Below are positions 1 through 56,379 of a stretch of 64,000 bases of DNA, piece by piece. Source of the DNA: Xenopus tropicalis (Eukaryota; Chordata; Amphibia; Anura; Pipidae). The DNA lies in contig NC_030685.2 of the NCBI RefSeq assembly GCF_000004195.4, positions 53,210,016 to 53,274,015 on the forward strand, in the 5' to 3' direction. How positions within the stretch are numbered: the first letter of the stretch is position 1; every line of letters begins with the position of its first letter. The translations under genes were made by a program, and so were the position numbers. The notes below the pieces were generated by a model. It was given only the letters and a program-made list of their open reading frames with translations. It did not search any database and was not told where the DNA came from.

Positions 1-165
1 CCATAGGACATGCATTTATACCTTCAACCATAGGACATGCATTTGTACCTTCAACCACCAAACACACTGTACCTTCAACCACAGGACGTGCCTTTGTACC
101 TTCAACCATAGGACGTGCGTTTGTACCTTCAACCATCAGACAATGTACCTTCAACCACTGGATGG
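1..165. repeat. Minisatellite, unit about 22-28 bp
   Basis: Six diverged tandem units each end in the phrase TACCTTCAAC. Units are about 28, 24, 27, 27 and 22 bp, with short units lacking the ATGCATTTG segment. The array starts at the first base, so its left boundary is outside the window. Confidence 0.9.
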
Positions 166-270
166 TGCTGCCAGGTTTCAATAAGAATAAAATCCACTAT
201 AGTTAATAGAGCACTCCAAAGGACTTGGGTAGCGAATCAAGCAAAGTATTCGTTAGGCTTATCTTAATAA

Positions 271-322
271 ATATATATTTATATCTATATCTATCTATCC
301 ATATATATCTATCTATATATAT
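271..322. repeat. Compound TATC/TA microsatellite
   Basis: Interrupted runs of TATC and TA units. Confidence 0.8.
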
Positions 323-3231
323 GACGTATATGGATGACAAAGTTTGTTTTAGATATCAAGAAGGGAATTGTAAGACAACACTATTCTTTTGAATGAATCT
401 TGTTTAAACTACAAGCAATTTAATAGCATATTTGAACAAATACTTTGCACTTGTATCAACTATGCCAACCTTGTGAGGTCTTGTATATGTTAAAAGATTA
501 ACCTCTTATATGAGGTTAACCACTGAACTGCCCCTTGAAGTTGAAGGTATTATGGAGAGCTTCCTGATAACCATTATTTTCTCAAAATGGACTAACACAT
601 ATGTGTTGGAATATCTATAGTTAATGAAATGGCAAACTCTTCCATAGAGGACACAGAGTGTATGGCTTCATACACAGTGGAATATCATTTACTGAGTTTT
701 TAGAACAGTTGTTCTTTTGTTTTGAGAAATAGCCATCCGTTGCATAAAAAAATGGTTGCCTCTACTCTGAGTGCTTAGTCTGGATAATGGATATTTCAGA
801 TGCTGTGCTAACTCACACGTTTACCTTTTGAAGTGACCCTCCCTGGGTCTCAAAATTGCAGGTCATTAAGAAGTGCCCATTTGAGGCGGCAGAGCCCTCC
901 CGGCTGGGCAGCGTTGGGCTATAAAGCATTTTATTATTGTGTAAGGTAATATTTTCCTTCAGATTGTGTCATATGAACATGGTTAGCAGCTCAGAATAAG
1001 AGTGAGTCACACATCATGCTTCCAAAGAGTCCTTTGTCCTCTTCAATTACACATGAATGTAAATCTAATTGTATTTATGGTTGGGTCTTCTCATTGCTTT
1101 GCTGTTTAATCTAATATTGGAATAACATCTTTATGTTGCAGGCCTTGGAGGCAGAGTTTTATGGTGGGTCTTTGGTACTGAATGAGAGAAAATATGCAAG
1201 GAAAAAGAATTTATCCAGCCATAATTAAGTCTTTACAAGGAAACCCTTCTTTGTAATGAACACAGTATGACGTGTTGAGGTGAATTGCATGCATTTGGAT
1301 AAACGAAAATTCATCAGTTGTTTTCCCCAAATTAGGGGGGGCGGCAGTTACCAAACTGGTTGTAAACTGGGTTAGATAAACCACTGGGCAAATGAGATGC
1401 CTAGCCAGGATTTCTGGAGGGGCTGCCTAGTGGCTGTGGTTAAGCTCCAGGGACAGATTCTGCATTCCTGCTTACAATGCGCTACATTGTATGGAACACT
1501 AGTGTTTTGGTTTACTTTTGCTTCTAAAATCTAGATTAATGATGGAAAAAATATAAATATGTATGTTCCCCTGGCAGCAAACTCATCTGAGAACTTTCTG
1601 TCATACAATAAGTAAATACAGATATATGGGAGGGAGGCTAAATATTAACAAATTGATGTGTAACCTAAACTTGGCAGTTAGTTGCAGAGGATGCTGGGCC
1701 TCATAGTTCAGCAACATCTGAAATGCCAGAGGTTTTTAAACATTGGGATTAGTTGTAAAGCATCATAGTATGTTCCCAACATATTAGCATTGCTGATATT
1801 TAGAACTGGAGAATAGGGAAATCGGATGCGTAGTTTAGCAAAAGACCGCTTGACTGCCTCGTCAGGGATGACAGGACCTTAATATGATTTGTAAGAGATA
1901 TTTCTGTCATCTGGGAATCCTGACACTTTGTATGCTGTTTGTGTGTGAGATTTTACATGCTAATGCAAGTACAGATGCCACGGCCTCTTTCGTTGTGCTT
2001 ATATGGAATGAAGGGGCTCTTGTGTGATGTATTAGGGAGAGAAGAGGGAGTGTGTAAGTACAATGTAGACTCAACTTTTCATGAGATCTAAAAAATATGC
2101 CTTTACAGGTTTAAAAACAAGAAGCTGTTATTTGCTGACTGGTGTAGGTGCTTCTCTTCTACATTTGTGCTTAAAGTTTATTTGGATACGTTAAACCCAG
2201 GGCCTTTTGTATCCAGTACTTAAGTGCATCTCTCTGCAGTGGTCTCCTAGCTGCAATGTTGAATCTAGCATCTACTCTGTACTTCTTTTAGCATTACCCA
2301 TTTAGCAGACACAAAGAAATTGCAGGGTCTGTTTCAGGTCCCTGTATCAGGAAAAATATGCAGTTAGTGGTGCTGCTGGGTATGCTAAATAGTTTTCCGG
2401 AGTGCCCGGTCACTTGATTAGCACTGGAAGCAACAGGAGAGCAGAATAACTCCATTCTCTGCAGACTGTTACTCTCTATACTCCTCCAGAAATTTTAATA
2501 TTGCACGCTAAAGAAACTGATGTGCACTTTCAAAATGTCAGCTTTGGAGCAGTTGTATACTTATCTATTCAACCCCCTGAATGTTTATTAGCCAATTACA
2601 TCCCCATATTTATCCCAAGCCCATTTACCCAAGCCATTTTATAAATAGGTTTTATCCACGTGCTGCACTTTCATATCAGAGCATGAGGACATTATCATCA
2701 AAACGACTTCTTTGCTTGCGAAGACTAATTTAACAGGCATCTTTTAATTTGCTTGACTGCTTTGTGGTCTCCAACACTGTACATTATACATCACATGAGG
2801 GGAGTTAGGATAGATTTATCCATCGCTTCAGGATAATAGGAAAAGAACATAAAACTTATGCTGTTACTTCAATGCGTATTAAGAGTCATATTTTGTCTGT
2901 AATTCTCTTATGGTGCACATTTAATTGATAGCTGTCAGAATATTTTGCACATTGCACTTGTTATGGCTTTCTTAACCTCCTGCAGTAACCTTGACACTAA
3001 CTTTTAACCTTAAATGTCCCATCCCTTGGGAATAGAATGTATAGAAAATAGAATGAATTAAACCTTTACATTTAAATTCACTCTCTTAATTTTTGTAAAA
3101 TCTTGCAGTATTTTCCTGCTTCATTTTCTAGCTTTATCACTGGATAAGAAAGCTCAATACCTTGTGCTTCTAAATAATGCACTGGACAACATTGAACAGA
3201 ATTCTATTTGTTTATTTTATGTCATGTTGGA

Positions 3232-3506
3232 CAGGTATGGGACCTGTTACCAAGTATGCTCAGGTTTTTCCACATGAGAGGTCTACTAAAAATCATTTAA
3301 ACATTAATTAAACCCAACAGGATTGTTTTCTCTTCCATAAGAAATAATTATATCTTAGTTGGAATCAAGTTCAAGGTACTGTTTTATTATTACAGAGAAA
3401 AAGGTAGAGAGAAAAAATTTAAGTATAAAAATGGAGTCAATAGAAGACGGCTTGTAACTTGGAGCTTTCTGGATAATGGGTTTCTGGATAATGGATCCCA
3501 TACCTG
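3232..3506. mobile_element. TA-flanked MITE (CAGGTATGGGA family), nearly complete
   Basis: The ends are CAGGTATGGGACC and GGATCCCATACCTG. Family-typical inner phrases are present: GTACTGTTTTATTATTACAG and GGATAATGG. The family recurs about ten times in this window. Full copies have TA on both outer sides, pointing to a Tc1/mariner-type TA target; no transposase is present. Confidence 0.8.
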
Positions 3507-3726
3507 TGCTTTTTTTTTTGTTTGCAGAGAAAAGAAGCCTACTTTATGCTTAACATACTTACCACATCTCTCATGTTAAATGAAAAATTCTGACCCGGTG
3601 AGGGTAGTCAGTATATATTTAATATGGAAATTCCAAATATATTTGGATTTACAAATAAAAATTGTTGGTAAACAATTTAACTCCAGAACTCCATGCATGA
3701 GATAATTAATTAATAAGTCAGTTACT

Positions 3727-4085
3727 GATATGGAATCCATTATCCAGAAACCCATTATCTGGAAAACTCATAATTATTGGAAGGCCATTTCCCGTAGACT
3801 CAATTTAAAAGGAGAAGGAAAGGCAAAGTCACTTGGGGTGCCAAAATGTTAGGCACCCCCAAGTGAGCGAACAGGAAGGAGAAAGCGCTCGCTACAGGTA
3901 CCCCAGGCTGGTGCTGTTTTCTCCTAACAGGGGCACCAGTCCGGGGTACAAGGTAAGCGATTACCTAACATTTTGGCACCCCCAAGTGACTAAGCCTTTC
4001 CTTGTCCTTTAAGGCAATAATTTGCATTTTTAAAAGGAAATTCCTTTTTCTTTGTAATAATTAAACAGTAGAATGTACTTAAAAT
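3727..4085. mobile_element. TA-flanked MITE, split by a TTAA element
   Basis: The left half (ATCCATTATCCAGAAACCC ... CCCGTAGACTCAATTT) and right half (GCAATAATTTGCATTTTTAA ... TTCCTTTTTCTTTG) are collinear with intact copies of the CAGGTATGGGA family. They are separated only by the element at 3809-4008. The right end is truncated. Confidence 0.75.
3809..4008. mobile_element. TTAA-flanked piggyBac/T2-like MITE
   Basis: About 200 bp, flanked by TTAA (3805-3808 and 4009-4012). The inverted ends contain GGAAAGGC...AGTCACTTGG and the inner phrase GCCAAAATGTTAGG in both orientations. It has no coding capacity. TTAA targets are characteristic of piggyBac and of the Kolobok/T2 group. Confidence 0.8.
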
Positions 4086-4237
4086 AAATAATAAAACCAT
4101 ATGCAGTCTGAAAACACCATTAATGAAATTGGATTTAATGAAAAAATGCATGGAATCACTGACCCCCCCATCCCCCCACAGGGTCTGTGCAGAAGTAAAG
4201 GATCAGCAGAGGGATGATTCTGAGGTGAATATCTTTA

Positions 4238-4468
4238 TGGCTGTGACAGACGGGTTGATTAGTCGCCGCGCGACAAATCTCCTCAAAATGCCATCCCAAT
4301 GGCTAGAATGTAAATCGCCGGTGGGGTGGCATACGCGGCACCGAAATTGCCGAAGTTCGGCGAAGTGCCGCGAATGCCATCCCACCGGCTATTTACATTC
4401 TAGTCGGTGGTATGGCATTTCAGGTAAGTTTGTCGCGAGGCGACTAATCTCCCTGTCTGTCACAGCCC
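4238..4468. mobile_element. Harbinger-like MITE with TTA target duplication
   Basis: The element is 231 bp between TTA (4235-4237) and TTA (4469-4471), with inverted ends TGGCTGTGACAGAC / GTCTGTCACAGCC. It shares GATTAGTCGCC, AAATCGCCGGTGGG and GCCATCCCACCGG phrases with copies at 28942, 38146, 53486, 53944 and 60560. A 3-bp TTA duplication fits PIF/Harbinger. Open frames across it are by-products of the palindrome. Confidence 0.8.
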
Positions 4469-5502
4469 TTAGTTAACTGTGTGCCAGAGATTATTCTATT
4501 AATGTGAACTGTTAGATTTGTGAATGTTGTAGAAAGGTGAAGAACCCCTTTAAGTTTAATCTTATATATTTATTATCTTCAATTATTAGGCAAACTCTGT
4601 TCCCAAGTGAAAATAGCTTATACCCAATATGCAATTATTTGCATGTGTAAAGCAAACATTTTGCTCTATTTATATCTGCAAAGGAAACTGTCCCTATACA
4701 CTTTTTCAGTGTTTGTTTGTATATGTATATTATGTAAGCTTGTGTATTTCACTTTTATTATGCGTTAATAAAGCAAGGCACTATGTTACTTTCATTCCTC
4801 TGGTTGGTTATAGCTGTGCATTTATGAACACACCATAAATTGCTAATTATTTATAAAAGGTAGAGCTTCAGTTGGAAAATATGTCTCAGCATTCCAAGTT
4901 CACCGCCCTATTATAATGTCAAACCCACTTATAACGCCTCATTTTATAACACTTTCATAAATCTTTTTACCTATATAGTGTAGAATGATCTATTCATTGC
5001 CAACAGTGCTAAAGGCAATGCAATTGTATAAAAAAAATGCATAGCAAATCAATGTTGCAGAACTGAGAATCATTGAAGAGCGCTTAACTGGCACTCTGTG
5101 ACATAGTGTATTAAGTACAAGTATAATTACATAGATACTTCTGATATAAAGGTTAAATGGTGTAATGGTCAGGGCATTATATTTACTTTATATTTACCTG
5201 AATATGTAAATATGAATGTTGCCCAATAATCTAACTGTTAGTCTGGGCCTCTGAACTTTCTGCACATCACAAACAGAAATAGAAACTGCAAACCTGCTGT
5301 ATTAGAAATAGTGATTCATTTATGCTGTAACCTCTCAAACACATCAGGGCACACTGAATCTAGGATTGGGTTTCAGATCCAGCCAAATCCTAGCATCAGT
5401 TCAACTACATCTGAACCCTTATGGGATTCTTAAAGCTCAGGACAAATTACTTATTTAATTTTTCTCCAATATTAACATGCACATTAGGGTTTGGTTTGGA
5501 CG

Positions 5503-5540
5503 TACCTGAGGAAGGGGGTTGTTCCCCCTAAAATTTTGTA
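5503..5540 (+). other. Degenerate hammerhead-like motif (relic)
   Basis: TAC (5503-5505) is followed by CTGAGGA, a GGGGG/CCCCC stem, then AAAAT in place of GAAAC, TTT, and GTA (5538-5540), which pairs with the TAC. An AAATAA string follows near 5567. The changed core bases should make it inactive. Confidence 0.3.
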
Positions 5541-6271
5541 AGGACTGTGAATTAATTACACTGCTTAAATAACCGTGAGTTAAATGACTTGGCAGACTTG
5601 TATTGTATTGTGTTAGCCTGCCAGGAGCTGATGTGTCTATTAGATCATAAATTCATTGTGAGGATGAATACAACATTAAAATGCCAAGTTCAAACACTGA
5701 AAAACAGGGAAAAACACAGCAGCACTCTAATGCATTGCTACTCTAAATGGATACAATGGCCAAAGCACTGTACCTTGCCATAGCCAGAGCATTTTCCCTA
5801 AACTTTTAACTATTTATGCTGCTTTCCCTTTTATTTTGTATGATCTGCTGTAAACAATATCAAATATCAGAGAAAGGGCAAGGAGCTTTGGAAAGCAAGG
5901 CAACAGTAACAGTCTGGGTACTGGAGTTGGACTAATTATGAGCCATTTACATGGTGTGCTGCTGTGCTTTTTAGTTTGACCACTGTTCCCAGCTGGCTGC
6001 CAATAAATGTGATCTGTCTCTACTTCTTATCTTTACATGAGCCTCTGCTCTCTGAACCCTTGCACTCCACTTGCTGACATTTGACTGTGACATTGTCTGA
6101 ACTTAGCTGAGAGAATGATTAAGGGGGTATCCAGGTGAAAGCAAATCCACAGGGTACAGGTGCACGTGGGACACCATAAGTACAGTTGCCACCTTTACTC
6201 CTGAGTAATATCATCTTGCAGGAAGGGGGGGGGGGGGTGCCTGTGACATCACAGGGATGGAGCATGAGCAA

Positions 6272-6645
6272 TTTGGGGGTGGGGAATGATTAAGTTGTGG
6301 GTGGGGGATGGGCAGATTGAGGGTGGGGAATGGGCAGGTTGGGAGTAAGGAATGGGCTGGATGAGGGTGGGGAATGGGCAGGATGGAGATGGGGAATGGG
6401 AAGGTTGAGGGTGAGGAATGAGCAGGTTGAGGGTGGGGAATGGGCAGGATGGAGATGGGGAATGGGAAGGTTGAGGGTGAGGAATGAGCAGATTGAGGGT
6501 GGGGAATGGGCAGGATGGAGATGGGGAATGGGAAGGTTGAGGGTGAGGAATGGGAAGGTTGAGGGTGAGGAATGGGCAGGATGAGGGTGGGGAATGGGAA
6601 AGTTGAGGGAGGGGAATGAGCAGGTTGAGGGTGGGGAATGGGCGG
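6272..6645. repeat. G-rich 22-bp minisatellite with 66-bp higher-order unit
   Basis: About 16 tandem copies of a 22-bp unit like GGTTGAGGGTGGGGAATGGG plus CA. A 66-bp super-unit (three units, starting GGATGGAGATGGGG) begins at 6381, 6447 and 6513, exactly 66 bp apart. The + strand is almost pure purine-plus-T with many GGG/GGGG runs. Open frames on both strands are repeat artefacts. Confidence 0.92.
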
Positions 6646-8019
6646 GACCGTCTCCGTGATCCCTTGATCTTACTTTGCTTTCTCCCATTGTGTCCTATAA
6701 TTCTTTCCTTTTAGATTGTAAGCTTTTTTATTTGTATGTTTGATGTATACAGCCATCTATTGTACAGGGAATGTGGCGGCGAATATGTTGGCGCTTAATG
6801 ACAATAAACAACAATAAATATATTTTCAAGAATTGTGCAACTTACCACTTTCATGCCAAAATGGCTGCACCCTAGAATGGTGCTCCTTCTGCCTACCTCT
6901 GCTTTTGTCCCTTTTGGAAGCTGTAGTTCTGTAACAATGGAACAACCACCCTCCCTGCCAATCTTTCTTTTATTGCTTCTCTATGGCTAGTCAGAATAAT
7001 GTAACATCTTTGCAAGAATTTTCATTGGTGCTTTTCTGCTGCATAATAAAGTACTTCTAAGAAGCAGTCCAACTTGTTTATACTCAGGGGATAAGGTTAA
7101 ATTATTAAAAATATGAGTAGAAGCTAAAATGTACCCAGCATACAATTACCCTGCTGTATAAACTTCACCAAATCAAATCTCATAAGTACAGTCCTTGGAA
7201 AAGAACATTCATTTTGTTTGCTTTCGGCAATGGGGCTTTTAGAATGAATAATACCTTCTTCAAATGAGACATTTTTTTCCTTGTGTGGTTTTGACCAAAA
7301 TTATAGAGACTCTCCATCTTGGAATAAGATCTGGAGTTTCTCTTCTCTCTTGTATTTTGCTTTAAACCCTTCTGTAAATATCGCTGGGGCCTTTAATTAA
7401 AGAGAGCACCATTTAATCCTTAGGCCTTCAAGTTCCCATTAAATGGTGCCACTTAAGTGTGAGGTCTTTATGGTATTTGAAATGTAGGCTTAATAATTAA
7501 TAAGCAGAAGTAATTGTATCAGCCTTATGTAGTAATAATAGACTGCAGAGTAAACCACAAATATGCTTTCTGATGTCGGATGCGATAAACCAAAAACATT
7601 TAGCAAAACCATTGTGATATTTAAGCATGGTAATATATATAATAATATGTGTAATGCTTTAGTCCAGGCAACAGCCCCTAACAGCATCATATATGTATAT
7701 GTATAGAGTATTTACAGCAATAAGGACACTATTTTTGGACATGCTGGTAGCCCCTCCTCCACTTTTATACTTAAATTGTGTTAGCATTGAGACCAATATG
7801 GAGAATTATTCTTGTCATAAAAGCTGGATGAATAATGTCAGAACACGGGCCCAAAAAATCCAATTTGCCCATGTTTATTTTCAGTGTCTTTCTGCTTCAA
7901 CCATCATTTTTTCATTTCAGACTGTTTATTAGAGTTTTAAGAAACATGAATGTATTCCATATCAATACTATACACTTTGCGGATGTTACTGACCTTTTAA
8001 TGCCAATTTTTACTTGCAG

Positions 8020-51883
<43,864 letters not shown>

Positions 51884-53485
51884 TGATAATGCAAAATACA
51901 AATACACACAAATAATTAAGTAGGCGTTGATAAAAGCAAGTAATTCACAAACCATCAAATGAAACCAAGCAGCATATAATCTGGTAGTGCTACTGAAGAT
52001 CATAGATTGTGATGTAGGACTTACAACAATGCTTATATCCAAGACATCCTCTTGTCTTACCAATCACCTAAAAAAGAAGTAATCTGGTGTTGTATTGGCA
52101 TTAGTATGGATTAATGCTGGGTTAGTTAATATCTGCCAGTGATACTTGATTTATAGGTATCTGTAACATTTCAGCAATGCTGGGGAAGCCTGTTATGCTA
52201 AGCGCTATGTAATAAATGACATGCCTCTCCTACTCTGAAGGGGTAAATGGCCACAGTACAATATAATGCCACTAATCAACTAAAAGCTAATTAGGTTGCC
52301 ACATTTTTGAAAAAAAAAATACTGGCTTTCTTATATCATATAATCTTTTTTCCGGCACTAAGCTTTGTTTTATTGGCAGGGCCGGTAAAATACTGGCAAG
52401 TTGGCAACCCTGCCTGCTGATAGCATGCACAGCACCTCAGAGACTTTCCCTCCAATTGCTTCTGAGGCCTTTTCAGCCTCCTATCTCATATACTTTTCAC
52501 TTGGGAGCCTTGTTTGGCTTCTTCATAGGCTAAGTACTGCCTCTAGGTTTATATGTAATAAGCCTTATTGCTTGAGTTGATATATCTCTGAAAAGTAGAT
52601 AAGGCAACACCCATACAACATATCAGCGACAAACTCCTTTCTGTCAAAATGAACTACAAGTTCTACAAGAACTATAGTCACTGCTATAAAAAACACAGCA
52701 TTTTAAACTTATGAGTAATAATTTTGGCATATTAGCAATAAATGTATGCACAATGTGAAAGAATTGTATAACGTGGAATTTCTTTAAGTCACATTATATG
52801 AACTGCAGATTTGCTTGATAAACAAGTTTGTTTGACTAATATTAAATTTAACTGGAAACCTGCATTGTCCTTAGCTGGAGTTGCTTGACAAAGAAAAGAG
52901 CCATTTATGTCCATTTTGTAAGAAGGAATTATTTTTATTTATATTTCCCCATAGAACTAGGACATTGTGTGCACAAAACATTACAATTTTTATATGTTGA
53001 AATCCAACTGCAAAAAAAACCAGTCTCTTTCTACATCATTTAAAAGGAGGGACTTAAACATTGATGATACAGACAGCATGTATAACCCATGGTCTTTTTC
53101 ATTCTTGTATACTGAAACTGTAGCACCCCTCCTGGGCATTCCATACTTTTAGGGATAATGGTTTAGGAATTTTCGAGACCTTATTTCATGTAACCATTTT
53201 GAGAGAAGAGGATGAAGGTTTTAAAGATCCCAAAGTTGATTATTATCACCCTAATGACATGAGATTAGTTGACATGTTTGTACTTCATCCCTCCTCTTAG
53301 CAGATGCTGGTTCTGCTGGTCTTTATTATCACAAGTCTGTCTATGAAGTGTTTTCTCTATTACTTCTGCTGTTGTGCAACATAGGATCACTCACTCATGT
53401 ATAATTTGAAGAGGAGCAATACCCTTTACAAATGGCCAGGCAATGTCTATTTAAAAGAAAGTACATGAAACTCAAACCCTGCTTA

Positions 53486-53796
53486 GGGTAATGTTCCACA
53501 GGGAGATTAGTCACCTGTGATAAATCTCTGCTACCATGGGCATCTGATCTCACAGAAAAGCCATTTCACTGGCAAAAAAGGGATTCATCAGTGGAAAGGC
53601 CTACACTTCGCTTCGGTTTTCCAAAGTCACACACAGTTCCCTGCAGGAGGAAACTGTGTGTGACTTCAGAAAATCAAAGTGATGCCTTACCACTGGCAAT
53701 TCCCCTTATTGCTGGTGGAAAGGCTCTTTGGGAAAATTAGTCATCTGCAGAAGTAGAGATTTATCTCTGACGACTAATTTCCCCATACAATGATAC
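53486..53796. mobile_element. Harbinger-like MITE, diverged
   Basis: Flanked by TTA (53483-53485 and 53797-53799). It contains GGGAGATTAGTCACC, a central CACACACAGTT / AACTGTGTGTG palindrome and GACGACTAATTTCCCC. More diverged than the copy at 28942. Confidence 0.72.
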
Positions 53797-53943
53797 TTAA
53801 CCTATGGTTCTCTTTTAATTACACTGGTATTACATATTTTTTACATTTCAGTGCCCACTAACATGAAATCATTTGTGGAGGGGTTTATATAGGATGGGAA
53901 ATTTCAAACCTCCTGGTCTGATAAGTTAACACTATTCTGTGTT

Positions 53944-54188
53944 TAAGGCTTATGTCCCATGGGGAGATTAGTTGCCCATGATATATCTTTTCTACCGCAA
54001 GCAGCAAATGCCAAAATGCCTTTCCACCTGCAATAAAGTAAACTGCCAGTGGAAAGGCATACGCAGCGTTTAATTTTCCAAAGTTGCCTGCAGAAGGAAA
54101 CTTTGCATGACTTTGCAACACATTTCAGGGAGATTTGTTGCCCGCGGTTGCAGGGATTTATTATGGACAACTAATCTCCCCACATCCC
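53944..54188. mobile_element. Harbinger-like MITE, right end fused to another MITE
   Basis: It begins AAGGCTTATGTCCCATGGGG, contains GGAAAGGCATACGCAGCG and ends GACAACTAATCTCCCCAC. The expected right terminal repeat is replaced by a TA-MITE fragment from 54189. It lies about 150 bp from a sister copy. Confidence 0.7.
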
Positions 54189-54242
54189 CTTATCCAGCAA
54201 ACCCCAGGTCCCAAGCATTTTGGAAATCAGACCCCATACCTG
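54189..54242. mobile_element. TA-flanked MITE fragment
   Basis: CTTATCCAGCAAACCCCAGG through CCCCATACCTG and TA: only one end and a short inner piece of the family. Confidence 0.65.
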
Positions 54243-55019
54243 TATTTTTATATATATAACTTTGCTTATGCACACGTTCCTGTATAGCAGAATAGAGAAT
54301 TGTATATCAATATAATAGTCAATTATACTGCACCACAGTATAATATCTTCTTTGTCTACATTATTGCCATATATGTGTGTTTAGATGTAGCTTTTAGCCA
54401 GGATGTATATGGGCCGTGATGTTGCAGGAGGAGGCTGTGTGCAATGACAGGGCCGATGAGACTGATAGCCAAACAGCCAGACAGGTTGTGTATAGATAAC
54501 ATGCCTCTATATGACTGGCATCTCATACATTTTTCTTACATACTGCACTTGTTTTCTGTAGTCAGAGGATTTGGTTCAGGAAATCATGGAAAGTAAAAAA
54601 ATACATTCTACTGTGAACATTTTTTTTTGCCTAAATGATTCTACAAGTGGTTAAAAAGACCTTGAGTAAGTACTGTCTCTTTATATCACAGCTATCTTTT
54701 GCACAGTTGATCAGGTGAGAGTGCACATGTGACAGCTATCGTCAATAAGCTCTGATAAATATGAGATATGTTATCAAGGCCCCAGTACACACCCTCGACC
54801 ATCTTCTGTGATATGCTGCCAATCTGGGCCTTTAAATAGGATAATGAGTGTGGAATTCACGGAATGTGACAGCACCTGCATGTCCTCTATTGTTTACTTT
54901 AACACCCCCTCCTCTATGTATAGCTGCTTCAGGTATCCATCTGCCTTATAACCAGGAAGTCAGTGCACCCTGCAGCACTCCATTGATATACAGTATGGTA
55001 AATGCTTGTAGCATACTAA

Positions 55020-55235
55020 GGGGGGCATTAAATAACGCTCAGTTTTTTTTTCCAATTTGGATTTTTAGTGCTAAAGGTTGCGGGAAAAAAAGTTTCTTTT
55101 TACTATGCGACCAAATGACTAAAAATACATATCCAAAAATTTGCCAGCTTAAACTTGCAGAGATCATGTAGAATGTCCCTTTCCCTTGTGAGCACTTTTT
55201 CAGTTCGGACTTTTTAGTTTTAGTAAATGAGCCCC
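55020..55235. mobile_element. TAA-flanked MITE
   Basis: 216 bp between TAA (55017-55019) and TAA (55236-55238), with ends GGGGGGCATT / AATGAGCCCC. A TAA duplication fits the Harbinger TWA preference. AT-rich interior, no coding. Confidence 0.7.
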
Positions 55236-55363
55236 TAAGTCATGCCTGTTATTATATTAGTAACAGGTAATATAAGGTTGGCCACTAGTTAAACATTGTG
55301 GAAAGACAATAGTAATACCATAAATGAAGTATTAAAGAAAATAATAAAGATTTCACATAGATT

Positions 55364-55640
55364 GAAACTAGGGGTAGGCAGAAGAGGCACCTGCCTAGGG
55401 TGCAACAGTGAGGGGGTGCTAGGCAGGTAACTCTTGCCAACCCCTAGTCCAGGATCTTTTACCCCCACCAATGATTTTCCGACGCTCCCTCCCTGCACGG
55501 TGTCTGCGTGCCCCCCTCTACGGCGTCCCCGCGTGTGCGTGCATTTGTACACGTGCGGTGAGGGAAAGAGGGGGAAACGGTGGGGGCGAGGTGGCTGGCT
55601 GAGTCGCCTAGGGCGCTCGCCTGACTTGGCCCGCCTCTGA
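55364..55640. mobile_element. GC-rich interspersed repeat
   Basis: GAAACTAGGGGTAGGCAGAA and GCACCTGCCTAGGGTGCAA match the repeat inside the TTAA element near 42855. The right part (GTCGCCTAGGGCG, GACTTGGCCCGCCTCTGATC) is much more GC-rich than the intron. Class not determined; open frames across it are not credible genes. Confidence 0.6.
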
Positions 55641-55898
55641 TCATTGTCATCTATTTATTTTTTTATTATTATTGCACCAGCAGAGTTTTAAGCTGGCCAT
55701 AAAAGTGCTGATGTAATCATATGAAACAAATACAATTTTCAGACTGTGTGTGGGCTCTGAATAATTGTCCCAACAATTTTCGTACTATGGTGGTTTAGGT
55801 GATTGGACAGGTTAAAAAATTCCTGAGGGATAGCAATAATATGTTTGCATGCATTGCCTGACAATATCCATGAGTGACCTATGACATATAAACATGTA

Positions 55899-56224
55899 CA
55901 GGTATAGGACACTTTATCCAGAATGCTCGAGATCAAGGGTATTCCGGATAAGGAGTTTTTCTGTAATTTGGATCTTTATACCTTAAGTCTACAAAAAATT
56001 CACATACATTAATTAAACCCAATAGGATTGTTTTGCCCCCAATAAGGATTAATTATATCTTAGTTGGGATCAAATATAAGGTACTGTTTTATTATTACAT
56101 AAAAAAAGATAACCAATTTTAAAAATCTAAATTATTTGATTAAAATAGAGTCTATGGGAAATGGGCTTTCTGTAATTTGGAACTTTCTGGATAATGGGTT
56201 TCCGGATAACGGATCCCATACCTG
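55899..56224. mobile_element. TA-flanked MITE, full length
   Basis: 326 bp with ends CAGGTATAGGAC / GGATCCCATACCTG, TA on both sides. Confidence 0.85.
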
Positions 56225-56379
56225 TATTACACATTTAAGTGCAAATGTCATTCCCAGGATCAAAGTTTCCAAATGTCACAAACATTTCTGGGACAGCGAT
56301 TTTGTGCGATTGTTGTCTGTTAATTAATGGCCAGAACATCATCTGATTTGTTATTTTTCTGCCTTTAATCCTACAATTT

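Larger units (their letters stand above)
1..8019 (+). other. satb2: satb2 intron upstream of exon A (partial)
   Basis: No coding exon is recognised. The segment holds a minisatellite at its left edge, a TATC/TA-rich patch at 271-322, transposons at 3232-3506 and 3727-4468, a hammerhead-like relic at 5503-5540, a poly-G run near 6226-6237 and a G-rich minisatellite at 6272-6645. The stretches 330-3230, 4500-5490 and 6650-8000 look like unique AT-rich intron with nothing I can name. Short open frames here lack splice context or family similarity. Confidence 0.8.

Noticed and set aside
1840..1880. Minus-strand CTGACGAGG near 1867 as a sixth hammerhead-like motif
   Set aside because: It has TAAAC rather than GAAAC and no convincing stem II or stem I pairing.
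4123..4476. 117-residue open frame
   Set aside because: It runs through a Harbinger-like MITE, and similar frames appear in sister copies on both strands, as expected of a palindrome.
6290..6688. 132-residue minus-strand and 84-residue plus-strand open frames rich in P, H, S or G
   Set aside because: They are translations of the 22-bp minisatellite; the unit lacks stops in these frames, with no gene structure.
1..8019. An upstream satb2 exon carrying the first half of the ULD
   Set aside because: No frame reading the expected LVRKDVLFSQLVETALL-type sequence with a donor was found in this stretch.
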